From a virus: DNA of 64,000 bases. The translations under genes and the position numbers were made by a program. Within the stretch, counting starts at the first letter, position 1. Each line of letters starts with the position of its first letter. The stretch is from positions 1 through 64,000 of the IMG/VR virus record IMGVR_UViG_3300035183_001040; one strand, given 5' to 3'. The notes beneath the pieces were generated by a model. The model was not told the DNA's origin. It saw only the letters and a program-made list of their open reading frames with translations, and did not search any database. Below, in pieces: positions 29,190 to 38,694 of this stretch.

Positions 29190-29600
29190 CTAAGGCAGCT
29201 GTACTGCGGGTTCGATGATGAAGGGGCTGATTGGTATGACGGCGTCTCGTTTACCTGACTGCGTGAGCCACACGTCGTACACGTAGACGGCGGGCGGAAT
29301 GTTGGTCGAGAGCGTATCGGATGGCGTGAACGTGAACTCCCCGATTCCGTCCGCTGCTGCCGTAAGCGTTGCCGTTTTGGCGATCAGGGGCGGAACGTCG
29401 CCCGACTTTCGCTTCACCTGCAGAGCAAGGCTTGCTGCTCCCGTCCGCAGGTCTGCCTTGGTGCCGTTTGCGTGAAACACCTGCACACGGATCGTAACGT
29501 CGGCACCTTTCTGGACGCGGACTGCCTTGCGTGGATTCTGCGGCAAGAAGTCCGCCCGTATCGCACCGTCTTCCAGTACTCCGACGAGGTAAATCAGCAT
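29190..29600 (-). CDS. Beta-rich unknown protein of the tail/lysis border
   Basis: 136 aa. An N-terminal MLIYLVGVLEDGAIRADFL segment is followed by strands (DVTIRVQVFHANGTKADL, EFTFTPSDTLS). The BppU-like or Ig-like look suggests an accessory baseplate or fibre protein. No family recognised with certainty. Confidence 0.55.
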   Translation of the reverse strand: MLIYLVGVLEDGAIRADFLPQNPRKAVRVQKGADVTIRVQVFHANGTKADLRTGAASLALQVKRKSGDVPPLIAKTATLTAAADGIGEFTFTPSDTLSTNIPPAVYVYDVWLTQSGKRDAVIPISPFIIEPAVQLP

Positions 29601-29607
29601 CCTTCCC

Positions 29608-30363
29608 TCAATAGTGCCCGTATCGAGAGCGAAGATATTGCTCGCACTGTTGGTTCTTCGACGAGTCGACCCCAGTCACCATAAGAAACTCCGCGACCTT
29701 GTTTCCTGCGTTACTTGACCCGCTGAAGTTTGCTCCGAGTACGGTAAAGGTATTGCTCTGCAAGGTCCCAGGGTCGTTTGCGATTACGCTCACTGTGAAC
29801 TCGTTCGGCCCGTTGTTCAGAAACCCTTTGTGCCCTACATGGGTACCGTCAAACTCGACGCGCAGAGTCTTTACCCCGGAGAATACCCCCCACGTTGGGT
29901 TTGTATGGTTCCAATTGCTGTGCCCCGTACCGCCTCGCATGTCCACATGCGTCGACGAAGAGACAATGTTCGTGTCCCCGCGTAGGTAATCCCTGCCATT
30001 GCCGCGCATCCAAAAGTAGCTTCCCGCGGTCGTCAATCCGGTGCACACTTCGAAGACTGTATATGCCCCATCCCCGAGGTAATTCCCGGTGTGCAACCAG
30101 TCATTCACGCCGTCGAACTGCAGCGATGGCTTGCCGCCAAACGCAGGATCCGAAGCGATGTAGAGGGGCTGTTGCGACGCGGTCGCGTTCACCAGATTCC
30201 GCGCAGGGTCGTTGTTTCCGCTTTGGTCTACCCACTGCGCTACGGTGCCTCCGTTGAGCACGATGCCGAGGTCGGACCGATACCAAACCTGTAGCGCTGA
30301 ACCGAAGATTGCGATCGGGTCCGACACCGGAACAGCGGCCATTCCAATGAGCCGACCGAACAT
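29608..30363 (-). CDS. LamG/concanavalin-like tail protein
   Basis: 251 aa. The ATG at 30363 overlaps the preceding stop (TAATG) and has GGAGGTGG upstream. ALQVWYRSDLGIVLNGGTVA, QWVDQSGNN, then GGKPSLQFDGVNDWL and YTVFEVCTGL, form a laminin-G/concanavalin-type lectin domain often used in phage tail fibres. It probably binds a sugar on the host surface. No trimerisation or chaperone domain is visible. Confidence 0.65.
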   Translation of the reverse strand: MFGRLIGMAAVPVSDPIAIFGSALQVWYRSDLGIVLNGGTVAQWVDQSGNNDPARNLVNATASQQPLYIASDPAFGGKPSLQFDGVNDWLHTGNYLGDGAYTVFEVCTGLTTAGSYFWMRGNGRDYLRGDTNIVSSSTHVDMRGGTGHSNWNHTNPTWGVFSGVKTLRVEFDGTHVGHKGFLNNGPNEFTVSVIANDPGTLQSNTFTVLGANFSGSSNAGNKVAEFLMVTGVDSSKNQQCEQYLRSRYGHY

Positions 30364-31211
30364 TACGGAGCCACCTCCACGATCTGAATCACGCCGAACC
30401 ACTGGATCGTCGTCGCGGCCTTGCCGGTCACGCGCACGCGCCCCGTCGTGCCGTTGTTGTCGATCGTGCAATCCCACGCCGGATCGTCCTCGTCCGTTTC
30501 GATATTGACGAGCGCTCCGGGGACTGGGCCGAGCGTACCGTACCTGAATCGCCGCTTGAGCTTGTAGCTCGCGCCTTGTGAGGCGTCGCTCTTGATCGCG
30601 GTGACGAGCGCATCGACGACCGTCTGCCCGGGTGAGAGCGTCCACGTGAAGAGGTCTGTCACGGTCGCGTCAACCGTCTGCACGTTGCGGTTGCGCGTGC
30701 GCACCGTGCCTTTCGCGTTGCCGACGTAGTCGAAGTCGTTGGCGGAGACCTGTACGAGCCCACCGTTTACCGCAGGAAACGCGCCGGTCAGAAACGAAAT
30801 CTCGTTCAGCCAGCTTTCCATGAACGGCGCCCAGCCGCGCGTCTGCCCGTTGATGTTCAGTTCCCCGGCCGCTGCGTCGAAGGGTGGGATGATGCGGTTG
30901 AAGACGTCCCGAACGAGCGCGCAGCGGACGTCCACCGACGTGTTGCCGTTCGCGTCTGTCGTGGTCAGCCGCACGCGGTACCCATACGGCTTGTCCGGCG
31001 TGAAGGTGACCGATTGCGTTGTGCCCATCACCCCTGTCGGCACGGAGGAGCCGGGGGGCACGTCGAGCATCTCCCAGAGCCAGGTGACGGTTGCGGGCGG
31101 TCCGACGTTGTCCGTGTTCTTGCACGTGATGGGAACGTTCAGCGTTGCGTCGATTGCCCTTCCTCCCGGCGGGAGGTTGGCACCTTGCTCGAACTTGATG
31201 AGCGCGCTCAT
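30363..31211 (-). CDS. Unknown tail/baseplate-associated protein
   Basis: 282 aa from the ATG at 31211. The N-terminal half contains PKD/Ig-like strands (ATVTWLWEMLDVPPGSS, YGYRVRLTTTDANGNTSVD). A middle part (FDAAAGELNINGQTRGW) and a beta C-terminus follow. The gene order (baseplate then fibre-like proteins) suggests a baseplate-proximal structural protein. No specific family recognised. Confidence 0.55.
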   Translation of the reverse strand: MSALIKFEQGANLPPGGRAIDATLNVPITCKNTDNVGPPATVTWLWEMLDVPPGSSVPTGVMGTTQSVTFTPDKPYGYRVRLTTTDANGNTSVDVRCALVRDVFNRIIPPFDAAAGELNINGQTRGWAPFMESWLNEISFLTGAFPAVNGGLVQVSANDFDYVGNAKGTVRTRNRNVQTVDATVTDLFTWTLSPGQTVVDALVTAIKSDASQGASYKLKRRFRYGTLGPVPGALVNIETDEDDPAWDCTIDNNGTTGRVRVTGKAATTIQWFGVIQIVEVAP

Positions 31212-31215
31212 AGAC

Positions 31216-32835
31216 CTACTCCGCCCTGCCGAAGTCCCATCCGTGGATCTGCATCGTGGTGCTCGCCGGCACACCGAGACCGCTCGACCAGGTCAAAACG
31301 ATGTCCCGAGTCGCAGGAGAGGAGTTCGGATAGTCGGGGACGATCGGAATCCGCGCCGTGAACCCCCAGAATGGCGTCATGGGAGCCGCAGTTGGGTTGG
31401 CAAGGGTTGTGACGTGGACGATCTGCGAGCCGACTGTGTTTCCGGAAGCGTCCTTCACGGAAAGCACCACGGTGTTGGTCACCGCGCTGTTTGCAGGCAG
31501 AGAACCCGCAGCCTCCGTTATTGAAATCGTCGCCAGAATGGCTTTCGCGCCTGCCGGAACGCGCACGTTGTCCGAGAGCGTGAACGTAGCCGTGCTCACA
31601 CCGACAGAGGATGCGTTGAACGCCGGAGGTCCTATCTGGCTCAGTTGCATACTGCCGTCGATCGTGAGCGCCTGCGGCACGCCAGCGCCGTTCGTCCTGC
31701 CGCACGCGATGAGCACGGCGGAAAAGTTTGGTATGATGCCCGGGTCGAGCCCGCACGACGCAGGCAGGTTGATCGCAGCAGATGGCGTGCCGTCCCTGTT
31801 CGGGGGCACGCTTGTGTAAACAGGAATCCCGCGCGGAGACCTTGGAAATCGCGGCTGCCCCGGGGCCCAGTAACGCGCCCACCGCGGAAGGCCGTTTGGC
31901 GTAACGAGGTAGACGTAGTAGAACGCGTTGCCACCAGGAACCTGGCCCGTCGCCTGATTGTCTGCGGCTCGAAGGTCGATTTGGTCTGCGTCCGCAGCCG
32001 CGCCTCCTGGCCGCAGACGCCCGCCGAGCCGTCTGCCTCCTGAAACATGCACGCCGGTCACATCGAAGTCGCCCGACAGGAAGGTGTTCGTAGGGGACAC
32101 GAACGCATGCCCGAACGCACGCACACCCTTCGACCAGAACCTCTTGATGTTGAACGGCGGGTGAATGCGGTCGGTTAGAAGCGGTCGCACATCCCAGAAA
32201 ATGGCGTCATCGGTCGTCGTTCCGCCGGCTTTCATCGAGGCGACGGCGAGCGGGAGCCATCCTTGCGCGACTCCGACGCTCGCAAACCCACCGCCCACTG
32301 TTCCAGTCCGCACGCGGTAACTGAGGCGACCTTCGCGCGCCTTGGTCACGAGCGCCGCGCTGAACGTTCCGGTGACCGGGTTGAAGATGTCGCGGTTGTC
32401 GGTCTCCGTCGTCGTTTCGGACCACGAGCACTCGATGACGGAAATCACGGGCGCCGCACCGCCGTTCGGCGGGATAGTCAGCGTTCCGATGGTACTGACT
32501 CCAGGGTCGTCGACGAACTTGTAGTCCGAGTCGTCCACGCCGCCGTCTGGGTTGAGGAACATGGCCCGCCCGGGGCTAACCAGGACGCTGGAAGATGCGG
32601 GCTGGGGCTGCACCATAAGCCCGTCCAGAATCTCGGCCGAGACGGGCGTGCTGAGGCCCGTGTTAGGAATGGCGACGGCTGCAGCGTCGATGTCGTCGTA
32701 TGCGTGAAACGTGTTGAAGAGCGCGCGAAGAAACTCCGCATCCATCTTGTCGCGGAAGTTCTGCTGCCTGTTGTGGTCCGCGCTGATGATTCGCTCCTCG
32801 TTGTTGAACACCAGCCGTTTCTTACCGCTCGACAT
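31216..32835 (-). CDS. Large tail/baseplate structural protein
   Basis: 539 aa, ATG after GAGGTGAGAC. The N-terminus RLVFNNEERIISADHNRQQN and LRALFNTFHAYDDIDA looks like an adaptor domain that would sit on the baseplate. The rest is beta-rich with repeated Thr/Val strands, ending in MQIHGWDFGRAE. It is probably a fibre or fibre-adaptor protein. No family recognised. Confidence 0.6.
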   Translation of the reverse strand: MSSGKKRLVFNNEERIISADHNRQQNFRDKMDAEFLRALFNTFHAYDDIDAAAVAIPNTGLSTPVSAEILDGLMVQPQPASSSVLVSPGRAMFLNPDGGVDDSDYKFVDDPGVSTIGTLTIPPNGGAAPVISVIECSWSETTTETDNRDIFNPVTGTFSAALVTKAREGRLSYRVRTGTVGGGFASVGVAQGWLPLAVASMKAGGTTTDDAIFWDVRPLLTDRIHPPFNIKRFWSKGVRAFGHAFVSPTNTFLSGDFDVTGVHVSGGRRLGGRLRPGGAAADADQIDLRAADNQATGQVPGGNAFYYVYLVTPNGLPRWARYWAPGQPRFPRSPRGIPVYTSVPPNRDGTPSAAINLPASCGLDPGIIPNFSAVLIACGRTNGAGVPQALTIDGSMQLSQIGPPAFNASSVGVSTATFTLSDNVRVPAGAKAILATISITEAAGSLPANSAVTNTVVLSVKDASGNTVGSQIVHVTTLANPTAAPMTPFWGFTARIPIVPDYPNSSPATRDIVLTWSSGLGVPASTTMQIHGWDFGRAE

Positions 32836-32852
32836 GTCTCACCTCTGGTTTA

Positions 32853-34223
32853 TCACGGGCACCCGATGTCCTCAAAGTACAGGTCGAAGCCGACGCCAGC
32901 TGCCTTGATTGCCGAAACCTGTGAGAACACGGACGCGTAGAATTTGCTTGCGGCGCTCGCGAACCCATCCATGAAGTTCGGGTACTTGGAGTTCTGGGTG
33001 TCGTAGGCGTTGAAAGGATGCGTGTCGTAGCAGACGCCGAACTCTCCATCGCTGAGGCGTGGCACACCTATCAGGAAGAACCCGCGGAACGATGCGTAGT
33101 CGAACTGAAGTCGGAACCTGCGCGGGTTGATCACGGACGCGGTCGAAACGACGGATGTCGGGTCGAACCGCGCTCCCGATTGCGTACCGACCACGCTGTA
33201 TCCCGCACCTGCCTTCTTTTGGCTGCCGGAGTTCTTCGGGACGAAGAAGAGCCGAGTGTTCGCGTTCTGCAACTGCCCGAAGTACCCGATGCCGATGGTA
33301 AGGTTCTGCGGGTCACGAAGCTCGATGACCTCTCCGCTCAGGAACCCCGGCACAACGAGTGCGCCGTCGAAGACGATGACGTTCTCGTCGTAGAAGTCGC
33401 TCAAGGGAACTGCAGCAGGTGACCCCGACACCCTGTCGCCGTCGTAGAAGGCGCCACGGAGAAGAAGCGAGCCGACTTCGCGGAAGCAGAAGGTGTTGAC
33501 GCCTCCGATCGAGTTGAGCAGGCGGATGATGGCTCCAGGGCTTACGACATCGGGGAGGCTCCGGATCTTGAAGCGGTAGAGATCGATGGGTTCGCCTGCG
33601 TACTCGATGCCGCGGTCGTGGCCGAGCGATTCGAGCATCGCACTTCGCCCGCCCGTTGTCGGCGACGGTTGCGAAACGACAAAACTCGTGTCGGCGAAGA
33701 CCGGTACGGTGACGAGTTTGCTGAACTGGTTGATTTCGCCTGGCAGCACCTCGCCGTTTGCTGCGGTGACTTGCCCAGGAACGTTGTACTCGAACCCCGT
33801 CGCGACCGCCGTTACAGAGACCGTGTGCGGACCGAGGTCCGCAGCACCGAACGCAACGTCCTGGTCGAGTTGGAACTCGCGGCCGTCGCTTGTCGAAACG
33901 AGCGAGCCTGCGGAAATCGTAACCGCCCCTGCGGCAGCCGTCGGGCGGGTAATTGAGATGGTACCTTTCGCCTTCGCCCCGAGCAAGGAGAAGACGATGA
34001 TCGAGTCGCAGTCGAGCTCGGAGGCTGCGGACGAGATCCGCTCGCCCATCTTGCTCATGGCCTGGAAGAGCTCGTAACCGCTGTTCGGCGTGGTCTTGAG
34101 CGGGAGCAGGTATCCCAAGGGATAGGAGCGGTCGAAAAGGCGCAGGAAGTACGCCTGGTCGAGCGAGGTGCAGTCACTCGGCTCGACGCCGCCTGAAATC
34201 GGGTACTGGGTCGGTTCGGTCAC
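32853..34223 (-). CDS. Baseplate wedge-associated protein
   Basis: 456 aa; the ATG overlaps the baseplate J gene's stop (ATGA). Residues 90-165 (KGTISITRPTAAAGAVTISA, then DGREFQLDQDVAFG) match the beta domain of gpJ-like baseplate proteins. The remainder is unknown, with mixed strands and a C-terminal helix region. It directly follows the gpJ gene and probably contacts it, as baseplate proteins are encoded in assembly order. Confidence 0.65.
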   Translation of the reverse strand: MTEPTQYPISGGVEPSDCTSLDQAYFLRLFDRSYPLGYLLPLKTTPNSGYELFQAMSKMGERISSAASELDCDSIIVFSLLGAKAKGTISITRPTAAAGAVTISAGSLVSTSDGREFQLDQDVAFGAADLGPHTVSVTAVATGFEYNVPGQVTAANGEVLPGEINQFSKLVTVPVFADTSFVVSQPSPTTGGRSAMLESLGHDRGIEYAGEPIDLYRFKIRSLPDVVSPGAIIRLLNSIGGVNTFCFREVGSLLLRGAFYDGDRVSGSPAAVPLSDFYDENVIVFDGALVVPGFLSGEVIELRDPQNLTIGIGYFGQLQNANTRLFFVPKNSGSQKKAGAGYSVVGTQSGARFDPTSVVSTASVINPRRFRLQFDYASFRGFFLIGVPRLSDGEFGVCYDTHPFNAYDTQNSKYPNFMDGFASAASKFYASVFSQVSAIKAAGVGFDLYFEDIGCP

Positions 34224-35374
34224 GTTCCGCTCACAACGACAAGACTGAGGGAGGTACGGAAGACCTGAAGCGTCTCGGCAACGACGTCTCCGGCAGGTGC
34301 CAGAATCTCGTTGCCTGTAAGGTGCAGGCCGACGATGGGCTCCAGCGCAGCTTGCGCATCCGCGCGCACGAACTTTTGCCCAGGGCTGAGTCCGTTGACG
34401 TAGCCGATGATCGCCGAGCGCGCTGCGAGAGCTACAGCGGCCGTGTCCACGCCGGAAAGGAACGTCAAGCCGAGCGAGACACCGAGCAGAACGACCTGAG
34501 CCACGACGACATTGACGTAGATGCCCGCGGCGCGCACGTCCGTGAGCGCCGAGCTGATATCGCCGGCAAGAACCTGGCTTTGGGCTTGGTACGAAGGCGG
34601 GGTAGGAGAGACGGAAACGAGCACGTCGGTGAAGGCGTCGGCGACGACAAGTTCGACGAATCGCGCAGGCCGCCCGCCAGAGTCAATCGCCTCGAAGGCC
34701 GTGGCGCGCCTGACTCCCGGCACCGCGAGCGCTCCTTGCTCGATTGCGCGAAGAGTGCCGCGCCGCGCAGTCGTGAAGAACAGCCGCGCGCGGTTGCGCA
34801 GGTCCTCGTCCGACTCCTCGTTGTCCGCGCCCGCCGATGCGAGTGCATTGGTGACTTTCAGGTCGGGCGGAGACCCCAAAGGGACATCAACGATGCTGGT
34901 GATGGTGTTCGCCGCAACCTGCTGGTCCAAGCCAGCCTTGACAGACCGAACCGGGACCGGAGCGATACTTGTCGCGCCGCCGGGGTAGTTCGCCGCGGCG
35001 ACTGTTTGCCACATCCTGCCGTCTACGGTTTGAAGGCGCGTGCCTACGGGAATCGAGAAGGGGCCGGGCGCCGGAGAAGCGGTGTAGAAGGTCACGCTGG
35101 TTTGCGCGACGGAGGCAGGCTTGCGCGTGAGGCCGTAGCGGTCGAAAACGAGACGGTCGAGTTTGCGGCCTTGCGCTGAGTCGAGGAACAGGCTTGCCTC
35201 GATTGCGATAAGCTGCCCTGTCACCTCGTCGCCTACGGCAGCGATGCCGCTCGTGATGGCGTTGGCGTCGCTCCCTTCGCGCTCGATGATGGTGCGAGAC
35301 AGGTTCGAGTTTCGTACCATCATTTCGTCGCGTGCGATGCGGAAGTGGTCTCGGAAGGTGGGAAAGTCGGCCAT
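34220..35374 (-). CDS. Baseplate J-like wedge protein (gpJ / Mu gp47 family)
   Basis: 384 aa, ATG after GAGGCACTGCC. LDSAQGRKLDRLVFDRYGL near residue 65 and FYTASPAPGPFSIPVGTRLQ near 96 are typical of gpJ-like proteins, followed by NEESDEDLRNRARLFF and GTLRAIEQGALAVPGV, where the conserved D-E-x-x-R-x-R stretch lies. The C-terminal third contains the AAVALAARSAIIGYVN and LSPGQKFVRADA segments. Together with gp25-, gpV- and gpD-type genes upstream, it forms the baseplate wedge. Confidence 0.88.
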   Translation of the reverse strand: MADFPTFRDHFRIARDEMMVRNSNLSRTIIEREGSDANAITSGIAAVGDEVTGQLIAIEASLFLDSAQGRKLDRLVFDRYGLTRKPASVAQTSVTFYTASPAPGPFSIPVGTRLQTVDGRMWQTVAAANYPGGATSIAPVPVRSVKAGLDQQVAANTITSIVDVPLGSPPDLKVTNALASAGADNEESDEDLRNRARLFFTTARRGTLRAIEQGALAVPGVRRATAFEAIDSGGRPARFVELVVADAFTDVLVSVSPTPPSYQAQSQVLAGDISSALTDVRAAGIYVNVVVAQVVLLGVSLGLTFLSGVDTAAVALAARSAIIGYVNGLSPGQKFVRADAQAALEPIVGLHLTGNEILAPAGDVVAETLQVFRTSLSLVVVSGT

Positions 35375-35388
35375 GGCAGTGCCTCAAA

Positions 35389-36192
35389 TCATAGCTGCAC
35401 GAAGGTGGTAGGAACGGGGATTGAAATCTGCACCTGTCCGTTCGTACGCGCGAGCGTCGCGCGCACCTCGACAGTAAGCACACCGTTCGAGCCGAGAGAG
35501 AGCTGCACGTCGACGGTTCCGAATTCTGGCTCTTGCTGAAGCTGCCGGATTGCTTCGGCGCGCAGAAGGTTCAGGTCGGCGACGCGCAAGGGTTCCTTCA
35601 CCCGCAGGCCAAGGCCGTAGGACGGGTCGAGGAAGAAGAACTCGTTTGGGGCCGTGGTGAGGCGGCGGATGACAAGCTTGCGAAGCAGGCTCATGCCGGA
35701 CTCGGTCGCGTAGTCGCCGCCTGGCAACACGCGCAGCGTTGCCGCGAAAGAATCGGGCGCGGTCTGGATGCTCGCGAGGTCCACGAGTCCTCCTTCCACC
35801 TCGGCCGGAACGGAGGCTTCGCAGCCGTCGAAGTCTGCATGGTCGGGAGATGTGATGAGGTTGCCGTTGGGGTCGACGAGCGTAGGGGCGGAGACGCGGT
35901 GCTTGATGAGCGCGGCGGCGAACTTCTTCAGCGTGTAGAGCTGAAACACGGTGCCGAGCGTGACTGGAAGAACGCCTAGAACCGTGAGTTCAGCGCCCGT
36001 ATCCAGCCTCTGCACGTGCCAGGTGCGCGGGTTGAGCGCGTCGCCTTGGCCAATCGTGGACAGGGCGCGCGGAGGCTTGGAGAGCTCGACGAGCACCACC
36101 CGGTCGCCGATGGCGATGGCCTGAACAACGTAGAGCGTCGCGGCCATCCCTCCGCCCCAAAGCGATCCCCAGCTGTTGCCGCCCCAACCCAT
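35389..36192 (-). CDS. gp25/gpW-like baseplate protein
   Basis: 267 aa, ATG after AAGGGGACG. Its C-terminal half has the gp25-like features: GMSLLRKLVIRRLTTAPNEF, DPSYGLGLRVKEPL, LRAEAIRQLQQEPEFGTVDV and NGVLTVEVRATL. gp25 joins the baseplate wedge to the sheath. The N-terminal 110 residues are an extra beta-rich domain, with a Gly/Trp-rich start (GWGGNSWGSLWGGG), so the protein is about twice the length of T4 gp25. Confidence 0.75.
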   Translation of the reverse strand: MGWGGNSWGSLWGGGMAATLYVVQAIAIGDRVVLVELSKPPRALSTIGQGDALNPRTWHVQRLDTGAELTVLGVLPVTLGTVFQLYTLKKFAAALIKHRVSAPTLVDPNGNLITSPDHADFDGCEASVPAEVEGGLVDLASIQTAPDSFAATLRVLPGGDYATESGMSLLRKLVIRRLTTAPNEFFFLDPSYGLGLRVKEPLRVADLNLLRAEAIRQLQQEPEFGTVDVQLSLGSNGVLTVEVRATLARTNGQVQISIPVPTTFVQL

Positions 36193-36894
36193 CTACGTCC
36201 CCTTCGCCTTTGTCGTTGCGATCGTTGCAAGCTGCGCCTGGATTGCCTGCTGCAGCACGGTAAGCGAAGATATCTTCGCGGCAGCATACTGAGCGTAGGT
36301 TGCCTGCGTGAGGTTATTGCTGATATCGGTAGAGATTTCGGTAAGCCACGCCGTAAGGATTGCTAGAAGCTCCTGCGCGTGCACGAGAGGGCGCGCGGTT
36401 TGGTCGCCCACCTTCACGTCCGAAGCCGTGACCTCGACGGAGGCCCCGCCGGCGTCGATTTGCACCTTACCCCCGCCGGAGACGACGATGCGGCAGGTCT
36501 TCCCAGGCTCGACAACAAGTACCACGTCGGATGTGGGTTCGTTGCTCCCTCCGTCGAACTCCTTTGCCGGCTTGTCCGCAACACCCCACAGCTTTCGAAC
36601 GATGACGGGGCCGAAGCCGGGTTCGCCGGAAGGCTGCACGACCACAACCGTGTCGCCCTTCTTGAGAGGCGCGAAGAGCCCGAAGCCGCTGCCAGCGTAC
36701 TCCGTGCCGACAAGGCACGTCTCCTCCTCGCCCGAGGGCATATAGACGACGTCGGCGAAGATGCCGTGGTCGGGGTCGAAGCCGAGCTCCTTGACCACGG
36801 CGAGCGTGCACCAGACGCGCGAGTCGACGTCCGGACGGCGCACGGCTGAAGACAGCCTTGCCACATCGATGCTTCTTCGAACCTTGCCTGCCAC
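36193..36894 (-). CDS. Baseplate assembly/spike protein gpV-like
   Basis: 233 aa. GTG start overlapping the hub gene's stop. The N-terminal half is an OB-fold-like domain (VWCTLAVVKEL, GLFAPLKKGDTVVVVQPSG, PGFGPVIVRKLWG). A beta-helical stretch (KVQIDAGGASVEVTASDVKV) and a coiled C-terminus follow. This is the plan of gpV/gp45-type central spike proteins that pierce the host envelope. The short spike lacks a clear metal-binding HxH tip. Confidence 0.78.
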   Translation of the reverse strand: MAGKVRRSIDVARLSSAVRRPDVDSRVWCTLAVVKELGFDPDHGIFADVVYMPSGEEETCLVGTEYAGSGFGLFAPLKKGDTVVVVQPSGEPGFGPVIVRKLWGVADKPAKEFDGGSNEPTSDVVLVVEPGKTCRIVVSGGGKVQIDAGGASVEVTASDVKVGDQTARPLVHAQELLAILTAWLTEISTDISNNLTQATYAQYAAAKISSLTVLQQAIQAQLATIATTKAKGT

Positions 36895-38693
36895 TACAAC
36901 GCCTCCCTCCGCGGAACAGGTCGAGTTTTCACCTCGCCAGGAGTCGTCGAAACATCGTCCACCTGCGAGCGCGCGATGACGTAGTTCTGATAGTCGAAGT
37001 CGATGCGCAAGCCTCTCTCTCCCCAGTCGTACCGAACGTTCGCAACGCGAAAGAATCGCTGAAGCTCGACCACGTTGCCGCGCGTTGACGCAACAAGAAC
37101 CCGTGCGAGGTTCTCGTCGCCGAGCGTTCTGGTGATTCGCCTCACCTGCTCCTCGAAGCTGTTTCGTTCGCTGTCGATGAGCGCGGAGACGAGCGGGGAA
37201 GCCGCGGTCAGGTTGCGCGTGTCGATGAGGAACTCAACCCCGTCACCTGGTCGCAACCGAACGAGGTCAGGATCTGCATTGTTGCCGCCGAAGCTCGCCA
37301 GGTTAGGTGTGGATGCCGAGCCGCCCACTTCTCCTCGGCCGATTTCCTCGTAGATTGCGTGTGCAATCTGGGTAAGCCGCTCAGGGTCCGTGACTCCTGA
37401 AGGCGCGGGCAGGATGAGCACCTGCTCGCTCGAACTTCGGGCACCCGGTCCAACGAAGGTCTTTCGGGCGGCCTTCGCCTTGTCGCTGACGGCGGCGTCG
37501 GGAGGCCATTCCGCGACGATGAGCTGCCCGAGCCCATCGTCCTTGTCTGCGCCGTCGGGGTCGACCGCGACGAGGCGCACGACGCGAGGGCGCTGGAAAC
37601 CTGTGTACTTTCGGTCGAAGCTGAGGGACTGCAGATCTCGGCCGTAAACGAGCCTACGCACGCTGAGAGGCGGGTCGATGGGTTCGAGCGCCTGCTGGTC
37701 GAAGGCGCGGGGCGCGCCTCCCTTGAACGGTGTCTTGGTGCCGTCAAACCCTGCACGCTGTTGCGCAAAGATGGCACGGGAAGGACGGATGAGCAGGTCA
37801 TAGCCTCGGAAGAACGGAATGGCACCGACGAGGTAGCAGAACTGGACGATGAGGTCCCAGAAGGACAGGCTGCCCGTCTCGCTCTTCATCGTCATGCGCG
37901 GAGCCGCACGGGTCCCTTTCGCGCCTTGGCGATGTCGAGAGACATGGCGAAGACCCGGCGCTGCCGGAGAGGGCACTTGCGCGTCGGGCCATTCGTCTGG
38001 GTTGACGAGCACTTTGCAATTCTGGAAGGCGTTGCCGGGGTAGAGCGCGAGGATGTTGGCAACGACGACGTCGATGGGCTGGGTGGTGTCGAGCTGGTCC
38101 CAGAACTCGCCGACTTTGACCGGAGCCGATGCGACCTGCATGTCGAGCAGAGCGCCGCGGAGGTCCCTGCCTTTGAGGGAGATCGAACTGCCCTTGTCGT
38201 TGTGCGTCACCTCGGCCTCGTCCACGAGGCCGACCATGACCAGTGTGTCGGGGTTGGGCAGGCCGAGTTCGTTGCGCGTACGAAGAATCGACCGAGTCGA
38301 CCCGTCGAGCGCGTTCGGGTTCGGCACTGCCATTCCTTGCGCGAACTCGACGGCTGAAACCGCGCCGATGTGAATCTCCGCCGACCACGCGCGCGCAACC
38401 TGCGGATTGATCGGGAACTGCAGAAAGTCCATCTCGATGGTGAACGTGCCGGCCTGCCTGTACCCGGGGAGTTCGACCGTGCACCTCTTCGGCACGCGGT
38501 TGAAGATTTTGCTCGCGCCCTCAAGGCCTGGTTGCAGGATGAGCGGCTCGGTGTAAGGGGGTTGCGGAACGACGGCCCCTTCCACCTGTTTGTCCACGGT
38601 GCCTGCTTCGGGAGGAGGCGTTGCGGTAACGTGCAGCGTCTCGTCGAAGAGCAGGGTGAAGTTCACTACGCAGCTCGGGTAGTAGGTGGCCAT
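36894..38693 (-). CDS. Baseplate hub protein, gpD-like (late control family)
   Basis: 599 aa. ATG at 38693 after AGGAGCGTAGG. Early strands (EIHIGAVSAVEFAQGMAVP, LVMVGLVDEAEVTHND), KGRDLRGALLDMQ, then YPGNAFQNCKVLV and DLIVQFCYLVGAIPFFRG, DLLIRPSRAIF, fit the gpD/gp27/gp44 hub fold. Its place between the LysM protein and the spike gene agrees. An Arg/His-rich stretch (RHVSRHRQGAKGTRAAPRM, about residues 250-270) is unlike the rest and may be an inserted loop. Confidence 0.75.
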   Translation of the reverse strand: MATYYPSCVVNFTLLFDETLHVTATPPPEAGTVDKQVEGAVVPQPPYTEPLILQPGLEGASKIFNRVPKRCTVELPGYRQAGTFTIEMDFLQFPINPQVARAWSAEIHIGAVSAVEFAQGMAVPNPNALDGSTRSILRTRNELGLPNPDTLVMVGLVDEAEVTHNDKGSSISLKGRDLRGALLDMQVASAPVKVGEFWDQLDTTQPIDVVVANILALYPGNAFQNCKVLVNPDEWPDAQVPSPAAPGLRHVSRHRQGAKGTRAAPRMTMKSETGSLSFWDLIVQFCYLVGAIPFFRGYDLLIRPSRAIFAQQRAGFDGTKTPFKGGAPRAFDQQALEPIDPPLSVRRLVYGRDLQSLSFDRKYTGFQRPRVVRLVAVDPDGADKDDGLGQLIVAEWPPDAAVSDKAKAARKTFVGPGARSSSEQVLILPAPSGVTDPERLTQIAHAIYEEIGRGEVGGSASTPNLASFGGNNADPDLVRLRPGDGVEFLIDTRNLTAASPLVSALIDSERNSFEEQVRRITRTLGDENLARVLVASTRGNVVELQRFFRVANVRYDWGERGLRIDFDYQNYVIARSQVDDVSTTPGEVKTRPVPRREAL

Positions 38694-38694
38694 C